NCBI RefSeq assembly: GCF_040530035.1
Contig: NZ_JBEWCD010000002.1
Location: 2,091,793-2,155,792, forward strand
Length of the DNA stretch: 64,000 bases
Direction: 5' to 3'
DNA from: Roseibium sp. HPY-6
GTDB taxonomy: Bacteria; Pseudomonadota; Alphaproteobacteria; Rhizobiales; Stappiaceae
Position numbers and translations under genes: made by a program. Under the pieces are notes generated by a model, which made no database searches, was not told the origin of the DNA, and worked only from the letters and a program-made list of their open reading frames with translations. Positions 54,026 through 62,483 of the stretch are shown here, in pieces; positions within the stretch are counted from its first letter, which is position 1; each line of letters begins with the position of its first letter.

Positions 54026-54864
54026 AGTTCATGAGACTGGGCGACCCCGGTAAGGAGACCCCTTGCGTTCTGGATCAAGATGGCGTGGCCAGAGACATTT
54101 CGGGCCTGGTTTCCGATATTTCGCCCGAAACCATTTCCGGGTTGGCGGAGGCTGTCTCGCGCTCCGATTTGAGCGCACTTCCGTCCGTTGGCCAGGACGG
54201 TGTCCGGATCGCGGCACCTGTCAGTCAGCCGCGCAATATCTACTGTATCGGGCTGAACTACAGCGACCATGCCCGGGAAGCGGGAATGGACATTCCAGAA
54301 GAACCGATCCTGTTCAACAAGGCGTCCGGAACCTACTGCGGCCCCAACGATCCGATCCTCTATTCGCCGAAAATGACGAAACTCGACTGGGAAGTTGAGC
54401 TTGGCATCGTAATCGGGTGTCCGACACTCAATGTGTCGAAGGCCGAAGCGCTTGAGTGCATACTGGGTTACACCCTCGTCAATGATGTGTCGGAGCGTTC
54501 CTGGCAGCTTGAGCGCGGCGGTCAGTGGGCCAAGGGCAAGAGTTTTCCGAATTTCTGTCCGACAGGCCCCTGGATCGTCACTGGAGACGAGGTCGGCGAT
54601 GCGCGTGAATTGCCGATGTGGCTGGATGTCAACGGCACCCGAATGCAGACCGGCAACACGGCAACCATGATTTTTGATCCGGCAACGATCGTGAGTTACC
54701 TGAGCGATTTCCTGCGCCTGGAACCGGGTGACCTTATTTGCACGGGGACACCGCCCGGTGTCGGGGCAGGTATGAAACCGCCTGTCTGGCTGAAAGTCGG
54801 CGACACGGTCTCTCTCGGGATCGAGGGCCTGGGCAGCCAGCAACAGTCGGTCGAGGAGCTTTAG
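54022..54864 (+). CDS. Fumarylacetoacetate hydrolase-family protein (diketo-deoxy acid hydrolase-like)
   Basis: The 280-residue FAH-fold protein has IYCIGLNYSDHAREAG, metal ligands in LDWEVELGIVIG and NDVSERSWQLERGGQW, and ICTGTPPGVGAGMKPP. Family members in sugar catabolism hydrolyse 2,4-diketo-3-deoxy-L-fuconate or L-rhamnonate to pyruvate and lactate. The SDR encoded 9 bp downstream resembles the preceding enzyme of that route, which supports this assignment. It overlaps the enolase paralogue gene by 4 bp. Confidence 0.85.
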   Translation: MKFMRLGDPGKETPCVLDQDGVARDISGLVSDISPETISGLAEAVSRSDLSALPSVGQDGVRIAAPVSQPRNIYCIGLNYSDHAREAGMDIPEEPILFNKASGTYCGPNDPILYSPKMTKLDWEVELGIVIGCPTLNVSKAEALECILGYTLVNDVSERSWQLERGGQWAKGKSFPNFCPTGPWIVTGDEVGDARELPMWLDVNGTRMQTGNTATMIFDPATIVSYLSDFLRLEPGDLICTGTPPGVGAGMKPPVWLKVGDTVSLGIEGLGSQQQSVEEL

Positions 54865-54873
54865 GAGAAAGCC

Positions 54874-55614
54874 ATGGCGGGCAGGTTGGATGGCAAAACA
54901 GCGATCGTAACGGCAGCAGGGCAGGGCATAGGCCGTGCGGTTGCCGAGCGTCTCCATGCTGACGGCGCAACCGTCTTTGCCAGTGATCTCGACGAAGCAC
55001 TGCTGAGCAGCCTGTCCTCTGCCGGGACCATGCAGCTTGACGCGACCGATGGTGCCGCTGTCGAGGCGTATTTCGTAGATTTCGACCGCGTCGATATTCT
55101 GGTTCACTGTGTCGGCTATGTGCACCAGGGAACGATTGAGGAGTGCGCTGAAGAAGACTGGCTGCGCTCCTGCGATATTTCCCTAACCAGTGCCTACAGG
55201 GTGCTGCGTGCGGCCATTCCGAAAATGAAGGAAGGCGGCGGCAGCATCATCACGATCGGGTCTGTCGCCAGCTCGATCAAGGGGTTCCCGAAACGGGCGG
55301 CCTATTCGGCGGCCAAGGGCGGCGTGATCGGCCTGACAAAATCTGTTGCAGCGGATTATCTGAGCTGCGGTATCCGCTGCAATTCGGTGTGTCCCGGGAC
55401 GGTCGACAGCCCGACCTTGCGTCAAAGAATTGAACAACTGTCGGATGAGTTGGGTGGCCGGGAGGCCGCCCGGAAATTCTTCACAGACCGCCAACCCTCA
55501 GGGCGGTTCGGAACGGTGGAGGAGATTGCCGCCCTGTGTGCATATCTGGCGTCGGACGAAAGCGCCTTTGTAACCGGGCAGGCGATCAACATAGACGGGG
55601 GGATCACCATCTAG
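54874..55614 (+). CDS. SDR, 2-keto-3-deoxy-L-fuconate dehydrogenase-like
   Basis: The 246-residue classical SDR has the cofactor motif TAAGQGIG, active-site Ser in TIGSVASS and YSAAKGG. The C-terminal block RCNSVCPGTVDSPTLRQRI followed by RQPSGRFGTVEEIA is characteristic of KDF dehydrogenases and the related hydroxybutyrate dehydrogenase BDH2. It would oxidise C4 of a 2-keto-3-deoxy-6-deoxyhexonate to the 2,4-diketo acid that the FAH-family enzyme cleaves. Confidence 0.83.
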   Translation: MAGRLDGKTAIVTAAGQGIGRAVAERLHADGATVFASDLDEALLSSLSSAGTMQLDATDGAAVEAYFVDFDRVDILVHCVGYVHQGTIEECAEEDWLRSCDISLTSAYRVLRAAIPKMKEGGGSIITIGSVASSIKGFPKRAAYSAAKGGVIGLTKSVAADYLSCGIRCNSVCPGTVDSPTLRQRIEQLSDELGGREAARKFFTDRQPSGRFGTVEEIAALCAYLASDESAFVTGQAINIDGGITI

Positions 55615-55668
55615 GCGGGCTCGTGCGAGCTCACCGGGAAGCGCTGCACACTCAAAATTCGGCAAGAA

Positions 55669-55684
55669 ATGTTCACGTGAACGT
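55669..55684. promoter_or_regulatory. Second LacI-type operator, upstream of the CUT1 importer
   Basis: ATGTTCACGTGAACGT differs from the site at 51656-51671 at one position only. It lies 50 bp before the binding-protein ATG, indicating common control of the enzyme and transporter operons by the LacI protein at 50590. Confidence 0.75.
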
Positions 55685-55733
55685 TTGTGTGCAGCAAAGT
55701 CGAACAAGGGTCATTTTCGAGGAGGAAAGACCG

Positions 55734-57008
55734 ATGACGATCTTGCGTAAGAAACTGATAATGCCGGCTGCCGCTGCGATGGTGGCATCAGGTGTCCTGG
55801 CCAGCAGTGCCTTGGCTGAACCAAAGACAAACCTTCTTCATCAATGGCATTCAGGCTCGAATGCCGAAGCCATCAACGTACTTGGCGAAATGTTCGAGGC
55901 GCAGGGTGGAAGCTGGAACCAGACGGCTATCCCTGGGCACACGTCAAACACGATTGCACGCCTGCGCGCGGACGTTATTTCCGGAAACCCGCCATCGGCC
56001 GTTCAGCTCAAAGGACCGGAGATCGGAGAATGGGCCAAGACCGGCCTGACGGCAGATCTGAATGCGCTGGCGGAAGAGGAAAAATGGGAAGACGTTGTCG
56101 CGCCTGAACTCGTCAGCGTGATGAAACCGCACGGCCAATGGGTGGCCTCTCCCATGAACATCCACCGGATCGACTGGATGTGGGCGTCGAAATCGGCCAT
56201 GGACGCGATTGGCGCTGAAGAATTGCCGAAGACCTGGGATGAGTTCAATGTTCTGGCCGAACAGATGGCGGAAAAAGGCATCATTCCGGTCGCCCATGGC
56301 GGACAGGACTGGATTGACGGAACGCTGTTTGAAATCGTGGTTCAGGGCATCAGCTCCGACCTTTTCAGACGCGCCTTCATCGAACTCGATCTCGAAGCGC
56401 TGAACAGTCCTGAAATGGTGGCCGCCTTTGATCAGCTGCGCAAAATGGTCGGCTGGATGGACCCGGCGTTTCCAGGGCGCGGCTGGGAAGAGCCTCTGAA
56501 CATGATGGCAAAGGGCGAAGCCGGATTCTACTTCCATGGCGACTGGGCCATCGGGACGATGAACGCGGCCGGATATGAATACGGCAAGGACTATCTTTGC
56601 GCCGGTGCGCCGATGAACAGCGGCGATCCGGGATACATCCTCAACTCAGACTCCGTCGTTTTCTTCAAGCAATCGGATCCTGACTTTATCGAAGGCCAGA
56701 AGATGATGGCGTCGCTGGTCATGTCCCCGGATTTCCAGAAAGTGTTCAATGTTGCCAAGGGCTCCATTCCGGCGCGTATGGATATTGAGCTCGGAGATGA
56801 ATTCAATCCCTGCCAGCAGCTCAATCTCGTCGATCTGAGAAATGCCGCCGAAGCCGGCACGGTCGTGCGGTCCATGGCGCACAACATGGCTGTTCCGGAG
56901 AAATTCCGTAAAGCGATGTTCACCGTCATTTCGGAATTCATCACCAGCGATATGAGTTCTGAGGACGCGGCACAGAAAATGGCTGAAGCCGTGATCAACG
57001 AATACTGA
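55734..57008 (+). CDS. CUT1-family sugar ABC transporter substrate-binding protein
   Basis: The 424-residue protein has a signal peptide (~1-29, ending ASSALAEP) and a type II extracellular binding fold resembling glucose/mannose or oligosaccharide receptors (LLHQWHSGSNAEAINVLGEMFE). The ATG at 55734 follows GAGGAGG at good distance; a longer in-frame extension would overlap the SDR gene and the operator. It works with the two permeases and the ATPase that follow. Confidence 0.9.
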   Translation: MTILRKKLIMPAAAAMVASGVLASSALAEPKTNLLHQWHSGSNAEAINVLGEMFEAQGGSWNQTAIPGHTSNTIARLRADVISGNPPSAVQLKGPEIGEWAKTGLTADLNALAEEEKWEDVVAPELVSVMKPHGQWVASPMNIHRIDWMWASKSAMDAIGAEELPKTWDEFNVLAEQMAEKGIIPVAHGGQDWIDGTLFEIVVQGISSDLFRRAFIELDLEALNSPEMVAAFDQLRKMVGWMDPAFPGRGWEEPLNMMAKGEAGFYFHGDWAIGTMNAAGYEYGKDYLCAGAPMNSGDPGYILNSDSVVFFKQSDPDFIEGQKMMASLVMSPDFQKVFNVAKGSIPARMDIELGDEFNPCQQLNLVDLRNAAEAGTVVRSMAHNMAVPEKFRKAMFTVISEFITSDMSSEDAAQKMAEAVINEY

Positions 57009-57022
57009 TCGCCTCAATTCAG

Positions 57023-57047
57023 GGAAGGGCTGCGTCACAGCCCTTCC
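57023..57047 (+). promoter_or_regulatory. Intercistronic hairpin after the binding-protein gene
   Basis: GGAAGGGCTG (57023-57032) pairs perfectly with CAGCCCTTCC (57038-57047) around a 5-nt loop, 14 bp after the stop and 29 bp before the permease start. It is a likely partial terminator or mRNA stabiliser favouring receptor over permease expression. Confidence 0.7.
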
Positions 57048-57075
57048 TGCGTCCTACCAACCACTCGGGCACGTC

Positions 57076-58017
57076 ATGCAGTCTGTTGCGCTTACGCCGG
57101 AGTTCAGGGCAAGGCCGGTCAGTCGCGCCGCGAGGATGGCGCAACTGGTCCCGACGCTTGTACTGCTCCCGACTCTCGTCACCACGGGCATCTACATCTT
57201 CGTTTTTGTCTGCTGGAACATTTACCTGTCGCTTTCCAGCTCGACGCTTCTGCCGGTCTACGACTTTGCCGGGTTTGACGCCTATACAAGGCTTTGGCGA
57301 AACCCGCGCTGGACGACAGGCGTGCAGAACCTTGCCGTGTTCGGAACGCTGTACATCCTGTTTTCCGTTCTTGTCGGTGTCACGCTCGCCATACTGATGG
57401 ACCAGCGGGTTAAAGGTGAGAACTTCCTCCGCTCGATCTTTCTTTATCCGATCGCAATTTCCTTTGTTGTCACCGGCACCACGTGGCAGTGGATCCTGAA
57501 CCCGTCGACCGGACTTGAAAAGTTCTTCCATGATCTCGGTTGGACAGGGTTCGAGTTCAGCCTGATCACGAACCGGGAAACCGCGCTTTATGCAGTGGTT
57601 TTGGCCGCTGTCTGGCATGCGTCGGGCTTTGTGATGGTTATGGTTCTGGCTGCGCTGCGCGGCGTTGATCAGGACGTGGTCAAGGCAGGGCGTATCGACG
57701 GCGCCAGCATGACCAAGATCTACCGGAGGATCATCCTGCCCTCAATCTGGCCGGTGATGATTTCGGTGCTGATCATCCTGCTGCAGTTCGCGATCAAGAC
57801 ATTCGACCTCGTACTGGCGCTCACCCATGGTGGCCCGGGCATTTCAACGACATTTCCGGCGATCTTCGTCTACGACCGGCTGTTTGCCGCCGGGGAACTC
57901 GCCCAGGGCGCGGCTGCTGCGGTTTGGTTGTTAATTGGCCTGATTGTCGTTCTGCTTCCGGTCATCACGCTCGGTTGGGTCTACCGCAAGCAGAAAGCAG
58001 GAGGTGGACATGGCTGA
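57076..58017 (+). CDS. CUT1 sugar ABC transporter permease (MalF/UgpA-like)
   Basis: The 313-residue protein has six predicted membrane segments and the EAA-type loop VVKAGRIDGASMTKIYRRIILPSIWP. It forms the membrane channel with the next permease, whose start overlaps it by 8 bp. Confidence 0.92.
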   Translation: MQSVALTPEFRARPVSRAARMAQLVPTLVLLPTLVTTGIYIFVFVCWNIYLSLSSSTLLPVYDFAGFDAYTRLWRNPRWTTGVQNLAVFGTLYILFSVLVGVTLAILMDQRVKGENFLRSIFLYPIAISFVVTGTTWQWILNPSTGLEKFFHDLGWTGFEFSLITNRETALYAVVLAAVWHASGFVMVMVLAALRGVDQDVVKAGRIDGASMTKIYRRIILPSIWPVMISVLIILLQFAIKTFDLVLALTHGGPGISTTFPAIFVYDRLFAAGELAQGAAAAVWLLIGLIVVLLPVITLGWVYRKQKAGGGHG

Positions 58018-58909
58018 CGCGCAAGCATTGCCTGATTTCAACCGGAAACGACCTTTCAATGCACGGCTGCTTGCCTCCAGAGTGCTGGTCTATGCGACCC
58101 TGATTGTAGTGGGCCTTTTCGCCATCCTGCCGCTGGCGGTGATCTTCCTGAATTCGCTTCGCTACAACGAGGACATACTCAGAGAAAGCTTCATTGGCTG
58201 GCCGACCAGGATCACTCTGGAAAACTGGGACGTTGCCTGGAGTTCTGCCTGCATCAACGCCAGTTGCACGGGCGTGGAACCCTATTTCTGGGCCTCCATG
58301 CTGATGGTCGTTCCGGCGACCATCATCTCCACCGCGATCGGTCTGCTGAACGGCTTCGCGCTCACCAAGTGGAAAATGCCGTTTGCAAGTGTCGTGTTCG
58401 TTGCGATCACCATAGGTGTGTTCCTGCCCCCGCAGGTGGTCCTGCTTCCCTGGGCCATCGCGCTGTCCTGGCTGGGTCTTTCAAAGTCGCTGGCAGGACT
58501 TGCGCTTGTGCACATCATTCAAGGGACCTGTTTCACCACGCTCTTTTGCCGCAACTACTTGATCAATCTGCCGGATGATCTGATCAAGGCGGCGCGTATC
58601 GATGGTGCAGGTTTCTTCAGGACGTTCTGGAAGATCGTTGTGCCTTTGTCGCCGCCCATCATCATCGTGACGGTGATCTGGCAGTTCACCTTCATCTGGA
58701 ACGAGTTCCTCTTTGCGGTGACGTTCAGTTCCTCCGATTTCCGGCCGATTACGGCCGCGCTCATGTCACTCAACGCGGATGACACCGGTGTCAGCGAATA
58801 CGGCTTCGGATCTGCCGCCGTTCTGATCGCGGCGATACCGCCTCTCCTGATCTACTTCTTCGGCGGCCGCTACTTCGTCCGCGGTCTTACACAGGGAGCT
58901 GTCAAGTAA
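58010..58909 (+). CDS. CUT1 sugar ABC transporter permease (MalG/UgpE-like)
   Basis: The 299-residue protein has six predicted membrane segments and the loop LIKAARIDGAGFFRTFWKIVVPLSPP. The ATG at 58010 follows GGAGG; a longer open frame upstream lies within the partner permease gene. Its stop overlaps the ATPase start by one base. Confidence 0.92.
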   Translation: MADAQALPDFNRKRPFNARLLASRVLVYATLIVVGLFAILPLAVIFLNSLRYNEDILRESFIGWPTRITLENWDVAWSSACINASCTGVEPYFWASMLMVVPATIISTAIGLLNGFALTKWKMPFASVVFVAITIGVFLPPQVVLLPWAIALSWLGLSKSLAGLALVHIIQGTCFTTLFCRNYLINLPDDLIKAARIDGAGFFRTFWKIVVPLSPPIIIVTVIWQFTFIWNEFLFAVTFSSSDFRPITAALMSLNADDTGVSEYGFGSAAVLIAAIPPLLIYFFGGRYFVRGLTQGAVK

Positions 58910-60018
58910 TGGCAAGCCTCACTATCAGCAACGCCTGGAAAAAATACGGCGACTTTCTGGCTCTTCGCGATATCAATCTGGACATCGAGGACGGAGAGTT
59001 TGTCGTTCTTGTAGGACCCTCGGGGTGCGGGAAATCCACGCTTCTTTCGATCATTGCCGGACTTGAGGAAACCTCCTATGGGACGCTGAACATGGGCAGC
59101 CGGGATGTGACCGACCTGTCCGCAAAGGACCGGAATATCGCCATGGTGTTCCAGTCCTACGCGCTTTACCCAACCATGTCGGTGCGAGAGAACATCACGT
59201 TCGGCATGGAAAACAGGAAGGTCCCCAAGGACCAGCAGAAAAAGGCGGTCGCGGACGTTGCAAAGCTTCTGCAGATCGAAGCGCTTCTGGAGCGGAAACC
59301 GTCGCAACTCTCAGGCGGACAACGACAGCGGGTTGCCATGGGGCGCGCGCTCGTGCGGGATCCTGAATTGTTCCTGTTTGACGAACCTCTTTCCAATCTC
59401 GATGCAAAGCTCCGCGTCGAGATGCGCACCGAAATCAAGAAGCTGCACAAACGTTTGGGCCAGACGATCGTGTATGTCACGCACGATCAGATCGAAGCGA
59501 TGACGCTGTCGGATCGCATCGTGGTCATGAATGGCGGGATCGTTCAGCAATTCGCGGATCCGGACACGATCTACCGCGAACCGGCGAACAGGTTCGTTGC
59601 TGGCTTCATGGGATCGCCTTCCATGAATTTCATTGATGCGGTGGTCGAAGGTAAACCCGGAAACATCACCCTGGTTCGCCGGTCCGGCGACGGCGAACTG
59701 ACGATCCCTCTGAAAGACCGTCATGATGAGCTTGCCGCCTATGCCGGCAGGACCGTTACCATAGGCGCGCGCCCGGAGCATTTCGTCCTGACCAGTACAG
59801 GTGAAGACGCATGCGTGCCGATTTCCGCCCGTGTCGATGTGGTTGAACCGACAGGCCCCGACACGATGCTGGTGTTTTCGTCTGCGGATCTTTCGCTTGT
59901 GGCGGTTTTGCCAGCGAATTTCCGCCCGGAGGAAGATGCCCGGATAGACCTCTTCCTCGACCTTGAGAACATCTGCTTTTTCGACCCCGAGACAACCGAG
60001 CGGATTCCGAGGACCTGA
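58909..60018 (+). CDS. CUT1 sugar ABC transporter ATP-binding protein (UgpC/MsmK-like)
   Basis: The 369-residue ATPase has Walker A GPSGCGKST, signature LSGGQRQRVAMGRALV, Walker B LFLFDEPLSNLDAKLR and the switch His VTHDQIEA. A C-terminal TOBE/OB regulatory domain spans ~240-365. It powers the importer made by the preceding three genes. Confidence 0.94.
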   Translation: MASLTISNAWKKYGDFLALRDINLDIEDGEFVVLVGPSGCGKSTLLSIIAGLEETSYGTLNMGSRDVTDLSAKDRNIAMVFQSYALYPTMSVRENITFGMENRKVPKDQQKKAVADVAKLLQIEALLERKPSQLSGGQRQRVAMGRALVRDPELFLFDEPLSNLDAKLRVEMRTEIKKLHKRLGQTIVYVTHDQIEAMTLSDRIVVMNGGIVQQFADPDTIYREPANRFVAGFMGSPSMNFIDAVVEGKPGNITLVRRSGDGELTIPLKDRHDELAAYAGRTVTIGARPEHFVLTSTGEDACVPISARVDVVEPTGPDTMLVFSSADLSLVAVLPANFRPEEDARIDLFLDLENICFFDPETTERIPRT

Positions 60019-60021
60019 AGC

Positions 60022-60786
60022 ATGACCGACTTCGCACTTTACCCGAGCCTTCAAGGCCTGAACGCATTCGTGACGGGAGGTGCGACCGGTATCGGGGCTG
60101 CGATCGTTTCGGCTTATGCGGCACAAGGTGTTCGGGTGGGGTTTGTCGACATCAATGAAAATGCGGGGACGGCTCATCGCAAACGGCTTAAAGAGCAAGG
60201 AGCAGAGGTCTGGTTCCGCGCCGTGGACGTTACCGAGACGCGGGAGCTGCAGTTGGCCATTGAGGCGTTTTCGGAGAGAGGAGGGCCGATCGATCTTCTG
60301 GTCAACAACGTCGCCAACGATACGCGCCACGCATGGAGCGACGTCACGCCGGAAATGTGGGAGAAGTCGCTCGCGGTCAATCTCAACCCGGTGTTCTTCG
60401 CCATACAGGCCGTTGCAGCCGGGATGATGGAAAGACAGCGCGGTTCGATCATCAATTTCGGCTCGATCTCCTGGAAGGCAAAACACGGGGGCATGCCCGC
60501 CTATACGACCGCAAAGGCCGCCATTCACGGGTTGACGCGTTCTTTTGTGCGGGAGTTCGGTGCACACGGCGTGCGCATAAACACCGTGCTTCCGGGCTGG
60601 GTGCTGACGGAAAGACAGCTGACAGAACATTTCGGTGATGACGGCAATTCCATTCTCGAACAAAACCAGCCTTTGCGCGGCACGATCAGCGAAAGGGATG
60701 TGGCGGCACTGGTGATGTTCCTGAGCGCCGACGACAGTTCCATGTGCACGGGCCAGGAATTTACGCTCGACGGCGGCTGGATCTAA
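60022..60786 (+). CDS. Short-chain dehydrogenase/reductase
   Basis: The 254-residue classical SDR has cofactor motif TGGATGIG, Asp of the NAD type in GFVDINENAG, NNVAND in place of NNAG, and YTTAKAA for catalysis. It follows the ATPase gene by 3 bp. Related proteins oxidise sugars such as fucose, arabinose or galactose at C1. In this operon it may supply the lactone or acid used by the enolase-paralogue pathway, but the substrate is not identified. Confidence 0.86.
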   Translation: MTDFALYPSLQGLNAFVTGGATGIGAAIVSAYAAQGVRVGFVDINENAGTAHRKRLKEQGAEVWFRAVDVTETRELQLAIEAFSERGGPIDLLVNNVANDTRHAWSDVTPEMWEKSLAVNLNPVFFAIQAVAAGMMERQRGSIINFGSISWKAKHGGMPAYTTAKAAIHGLTRSFVREFGAHGVRINTVLPGWVLTERQLTEHFGDDGNSILEQNQPLRGTISERDVAALVMFLSADDSSMCTGQEFTLDGGWI

Positions 60787-60810
60787 CCTCTTAATAACCG
60801 GAGACTTTTC

Positions 60811-61563
60811 ATGAACAGAATTGATCTAGACGGTCGTGTCGCGATCGTGACGGGAGCCGCGCGTGGCATGGGCTACGCGATTGCACAGCGGTTTTTGCAG
60901 TCCGGAGCGTCCGTTATGCTCTGGGACCTGAAAGAGGACACTTTGCGTAAGGCGCAGAAAAAACTTTGCGCATTTGGCGATGTGCAGGCCGAGCAGCTTG
61001 ATGTCGTCGACTTTCCGGCCGTCCGGGCTGCCGCCGACCGCGTCAAGGAAAAGCATGGCAGGATCGACATTCTCGTCAATTCCGCCGGGATTGCCGGTGT
61101 GAATACACCGCTCGCTGATTATCCCCTTGATGTCTGGAACCAGGTCATGAGCGTCAACCTCAACGGGATTTTTCATACCTGCAAGGCTGTTGTGCCGCAT
61201 ATGCAATCCGGCGGCTACGGCAGGATCGTCAATATTGCCTCAATGGCAGGAAAGGACGGAAACCCAAATGCGTCCGCCTATTCGGTTTCAAAGGGCGCCG
61301 TCATCACGCTGACCAAGAGCCTCGGCAAGGAACTCGCGCAACAAGGCATTGCGGTAAATGTCGTTGCTCCTGCTGTCGTGGGGACTGAAATGCTTCAGGA
61401 CGTAACCGAAGAGCAGCTCGGTTACATGCTTGCCAAGATCCCGATGGGGCGCATGGGCACGGTCGAAGAGATTTCGAGCCTCGTAAGCTGGCTCGCATCT
61501 GAAGACTGTTCCTATTCCACCGGTGCCGTCTACGATCTGTCTGGAGGCCGCGCAACTTACTAG
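60811..61563 (+). CDS. Short-chain dehydrogenase/reductase
   Basis: The 250-residue classical SDR has TGAARGMG, the NSAG variant of NNAG, Ser in NIASMAG and YSVSKGA. The C-terminus is YDLSGGRATY. A clear CGGAG ribosome-binding site precedes the ATG. It is the last gene of the regulon. It is related to the 3-oxoacyl-ACP reductase and sugar/polyol dehydrogenase branches; the context favours sugar or sugar-acid oxidation. Confidence 0.87.
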   Translation: MNRIDLDGRVAIVTGAARGMGYAIAQRFLQSGASVMLWDLKEDTLRKAQKKLCAFGDVQAEQLDVVDFPAVRAAADRVKEKHGRIDILVNSAGIAGVNTPLADYPLDVWNQVMSVNLNGIFHTCKAVVPHMQSGGYGRIVNIASMAGKDGNPNASAYSVSKGAVITLTKSLGKELAQQGIAVNVVAPAVVGTEMLQDVTEEQLGYMLAKIPMGRMGTVEEISSLVSWLASEDCSYSTGAVYDLSGGRATY

Positions 61564-61589
61564 GCAAAACAAACTGCAACCGCCAAAGG

Positions 61590-61622
61590 AGCTGATCGCG
61601 TTCGGGTAAGAACAGATCAGCT
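61590..61622 (+). terminator. Possible terminator hairpin after the CUT1/SDR operon
   Basis: AGCTGATC (61590-61597) pairs with GATCAGCT (61615-61622) across a 17-nt loop, 27 bp after the last stop and before the convergent DUF1028 gene. The long loop and lack of a U-tract make this tentative. Confidence 0.35.
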
Positions 61623-61714
61623 GCAAGGCGCTTGAAAAGATCAGCGTTCGCGAGGAGCCGCCTCTTGACCCGAAAGGTCAGGTTGATCGGGCTGCATCAA
61701 AAGCGCTCGCGGCC

Positions 61715-62467
61715 TCAGCTTGCAGGCGTTGCAAACGAAGCACTGAGGCGTCCCGCTTTCTTTCTCTCCGCTTCCAGATCGGCGATTTTCCGGTCGATTT
61801 CGGTGCGATCGAGGAGGCCGTGGATATTTTCGCGCGTTGGCATCAGTTCTGCGAAATGCAGATAGCGCTCCTGTGCGACCGCATGCAACCGGCGGAGTTC
61901 TTCCAGCGGCGCTGCATGGTCGTCGGCGCGTATGTCCAGCCAGGGATAGTCTTCATCGTGTACGATTTTGAGGGCTGCTGACTGGCGCCCGCGTTTGTCT
62001 CCCCCGGCAGCCTCAGCCGCTTCCATCGCGCTCAAGAGCCTTTCTTCGAAGGGCAGGTTGGTGTTTGTCAGATAGGCTTCCATGGCGGCTTCGATAACCT
62101 GCGGACCCGCGAGCATGTTTCCGGCAACCGTGACGTGGTCTTCAATCAGATGACCGCACCAGTCGATGCATTTGTCACCGGTGAAGGCTGCGGCCCTGCC
62201 TTTTGCGTCGATAAGGTGGATCTGGCGGGAATGGCTCCCGTCGTCCCGGTCCACGACCGTATCGATGACCCTTTGTGCAGAGACACCCGAACGGAGGAGG
62301 GAAAGCCCTTCCGTTCCATAGATCGGACTGACCAGTGCTTGCGTTGCGATCGCACCGACCTGTCCGGCCAGGTGCGGCACGACGGCACCAGCGGCAAAAA
62401 AGCGGCTCGCTACAGAGATCCCATAGTACCCCGTGGCCTTGTCTCGAGCGACAATTGAAAATGTCAT
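61715..62467 (-). CDS. DUF1028-family Ntn-hydrolase-like protein
   Basis: The 250-residue protein begins TFSIVARDKATGYYGISVASRFFAAGAVVPHL, the hallmark of DUF1028, and contains IDWCGHLIEDHVTVAGNMLAG. The family is predicted to have an Ntn-hydrolase fold and frequently neighbours peptidases. The ATG at 62467 fits the family start; an in-frame upstream start would extend beyond the conserved N-terminus. It lies 16 bp downstream of the gamma-glutamyltransferase gene, so the two are probably cotranscribed and may act on related peptide or amide substrates. Confidence 0.87.
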   Translation of the reverse strand: MTFSIVARDKATGYYGISVASRFFAAGAVVPHLAGQVGAIATQALVSPIYGTEGLSLLRSGVSAQRVIDTVVDRDDGSHSRQIHLIDAKGRAAAFTGDKCIDWCGHLIEDHVTVAGNMLAGPQVIEAAMEAYLTNTNLPFEERLLSAMEAAEAAGGDKRGRQSAALKIVHDEDYPWLDIRADDHAAPLEELRRLHAVAQERYLHFAELMPTRENIHGLLDRTEIDRKIADLEAERKKAGRLSASFATPAS

Positions 62468-62483
62468 CTCTGTCTGCCTTTCC

